DNA of 6,978 nt from Methylophilaceae bacterium UBA5127 (lineage in GTDB: Bacteria > Pseudomonadota > Gammaproteobacteria > Burkholderiales > Methylophilaceae), in contig DHYP01000050.1 of assembly GCA_002414145.1 (NCBI GenBank), positions 1 through 6,978 on the forward strand, written 5' to 3'. Within the stretch, counting starts at the first letter, position 1; each line of letters begins with the position of its first letter. Of this stretch, positions 6,735-6,978 are shown one piece after another. The position numbers were made by a program, and so were the translations under genes. The notes below the pieces were generated by a model that was not told the origin of the DNA, searched no databases, and was given only the letters and a program-made list of their open reading frames with translations.

Positions 6735-6978
6735 ATGCATAAATTGATTGCGCAGGATTGTGCACTGAGTGAACTGGCTGTGCGGCGCTGGCGTGACAGT
6801 CGTTTTAATGAGGCGACTGATTATGTAGCAGAAGAGGTGCCGATTGCATTGGATAATAACGGCATCTCTCATGTGGTGATGTTGGCATCGCCGCAGGATT
6901 TGGAAGATTTTGCGCTTGGATTTTCTCTAACAGAAGGAATATTGCAGAATAAGCACGAGTTGTATGAAATTGAAATTC
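6735..6978 (+). CDS. fdhD: Formate dehydrogenase accessory sulfurtransferase FdhD/FdsC (N-terminal part, runs off the window)
   Basis: FdhD-family proteins carry sulfur from a cysteine desulfurase to the Mo-bis-MGD cofactor before it is inserted in formate dehydrogenase; in fds operons the gene is also called fdsC. Eighty-one codons are visible and the frame is open to the last base. The N-terminal family signature is clear: VRRWRD (16-21), VAEEVPIAL (31-39), [20 protein letters not shown] (42-61) and GFSLTEGI (62-69). The catalytic CxxC loop expected near residue 120 lies beyond the window, so activity cannot be judged. The ATG is 9 bases after the fdsA stop in a T-rich spacer and lacks a Shine-Dalgarno match, so translation probably depends on ribosomes finishing fdsA. 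An in-frame TTG at 6732 is a less likely start. Confidence 0.92.
   Translation, partial: MHKLIAQDCALSELAVRRWRDSRFNEATDYVAEEVPIALDNNGISHVVMLASPQDLEDFALGFSLTEGILQNKHELYEIEI

Overview
The window holds the genes for a soluble, NAD-linked, molybdenum formate dehydrogenase of the Fds type, beside two genes for making its molybdenum cofactor. The Fds subunits resemble those of Cupriavidus and related beta-proteobacteria closely. Codon use and intergenic DNA are noticeably more AT-rich than in Cupriavidus. From this I infer a lower-GC beta-proteobacterium, plausibly a methylotroph of the Methylophilaceae type, where formate oxidation is a core reaction. The organism assignment is inference; the gene families are clear from motifs.

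Layout, left to right: (1) A perfect 48-bp palindrome (1-48) closes the leftward gene pair and is probably a transcription terminator. (2) mobA (53-643, minus) and moaA (640-1641, minus) overlap by 4 bases and are read leftward as one unit, moaA first. (3) A compact divergent control region of about 135 bp (1642-1776) has promoter-like hexamers on both strands whose -35 elements overlap almost completely. (4) The rightward operon fdsG (1777-2259), fdsB (2256-3806), fdsA (3828-6725) is followed by the first 81 codons of fdhD/fdsC (6735 to the window end). No terminator is seen inside the fds operon, so it continues beyond the window, where fdsD would be the usual last gene.

How the genes work together: FdsA oxidises formate to CO2 at a molybdenum bis-MGD centre. 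Electrons pass along a chain of iron-sulfur clusters in FdsA and FdsB to FMN in FdsB and then to NAD+; FdsG contributes one [2Fe-2S] cluster. FdsGB-FdsA(N-terminus) has the same architecture as NuoEFG of respiratory complex I. MoaA starts molybdopterin synthesis from GTP, and MobA adds GMP to make the guanine dinucleotide form that FdsA needs. FdhD/FdsC is the family that carries sulfur to the Mo centre of formate dehydrogenases. The window therefore encodes the enzyme plus the first step, the nucleotide-addition step and the sulfuration step of its cofactor.

I do not see a previously undescribed system. The points worth a second look are regulatory: the shared -35 divergent promoter, three copies of a 9-mer around the fdsG start, an inverted repeat over the moaA -10, a non-ATG start for fdsG, a hairpin between fdsB and fdsA, and the long palindrome at the left end.
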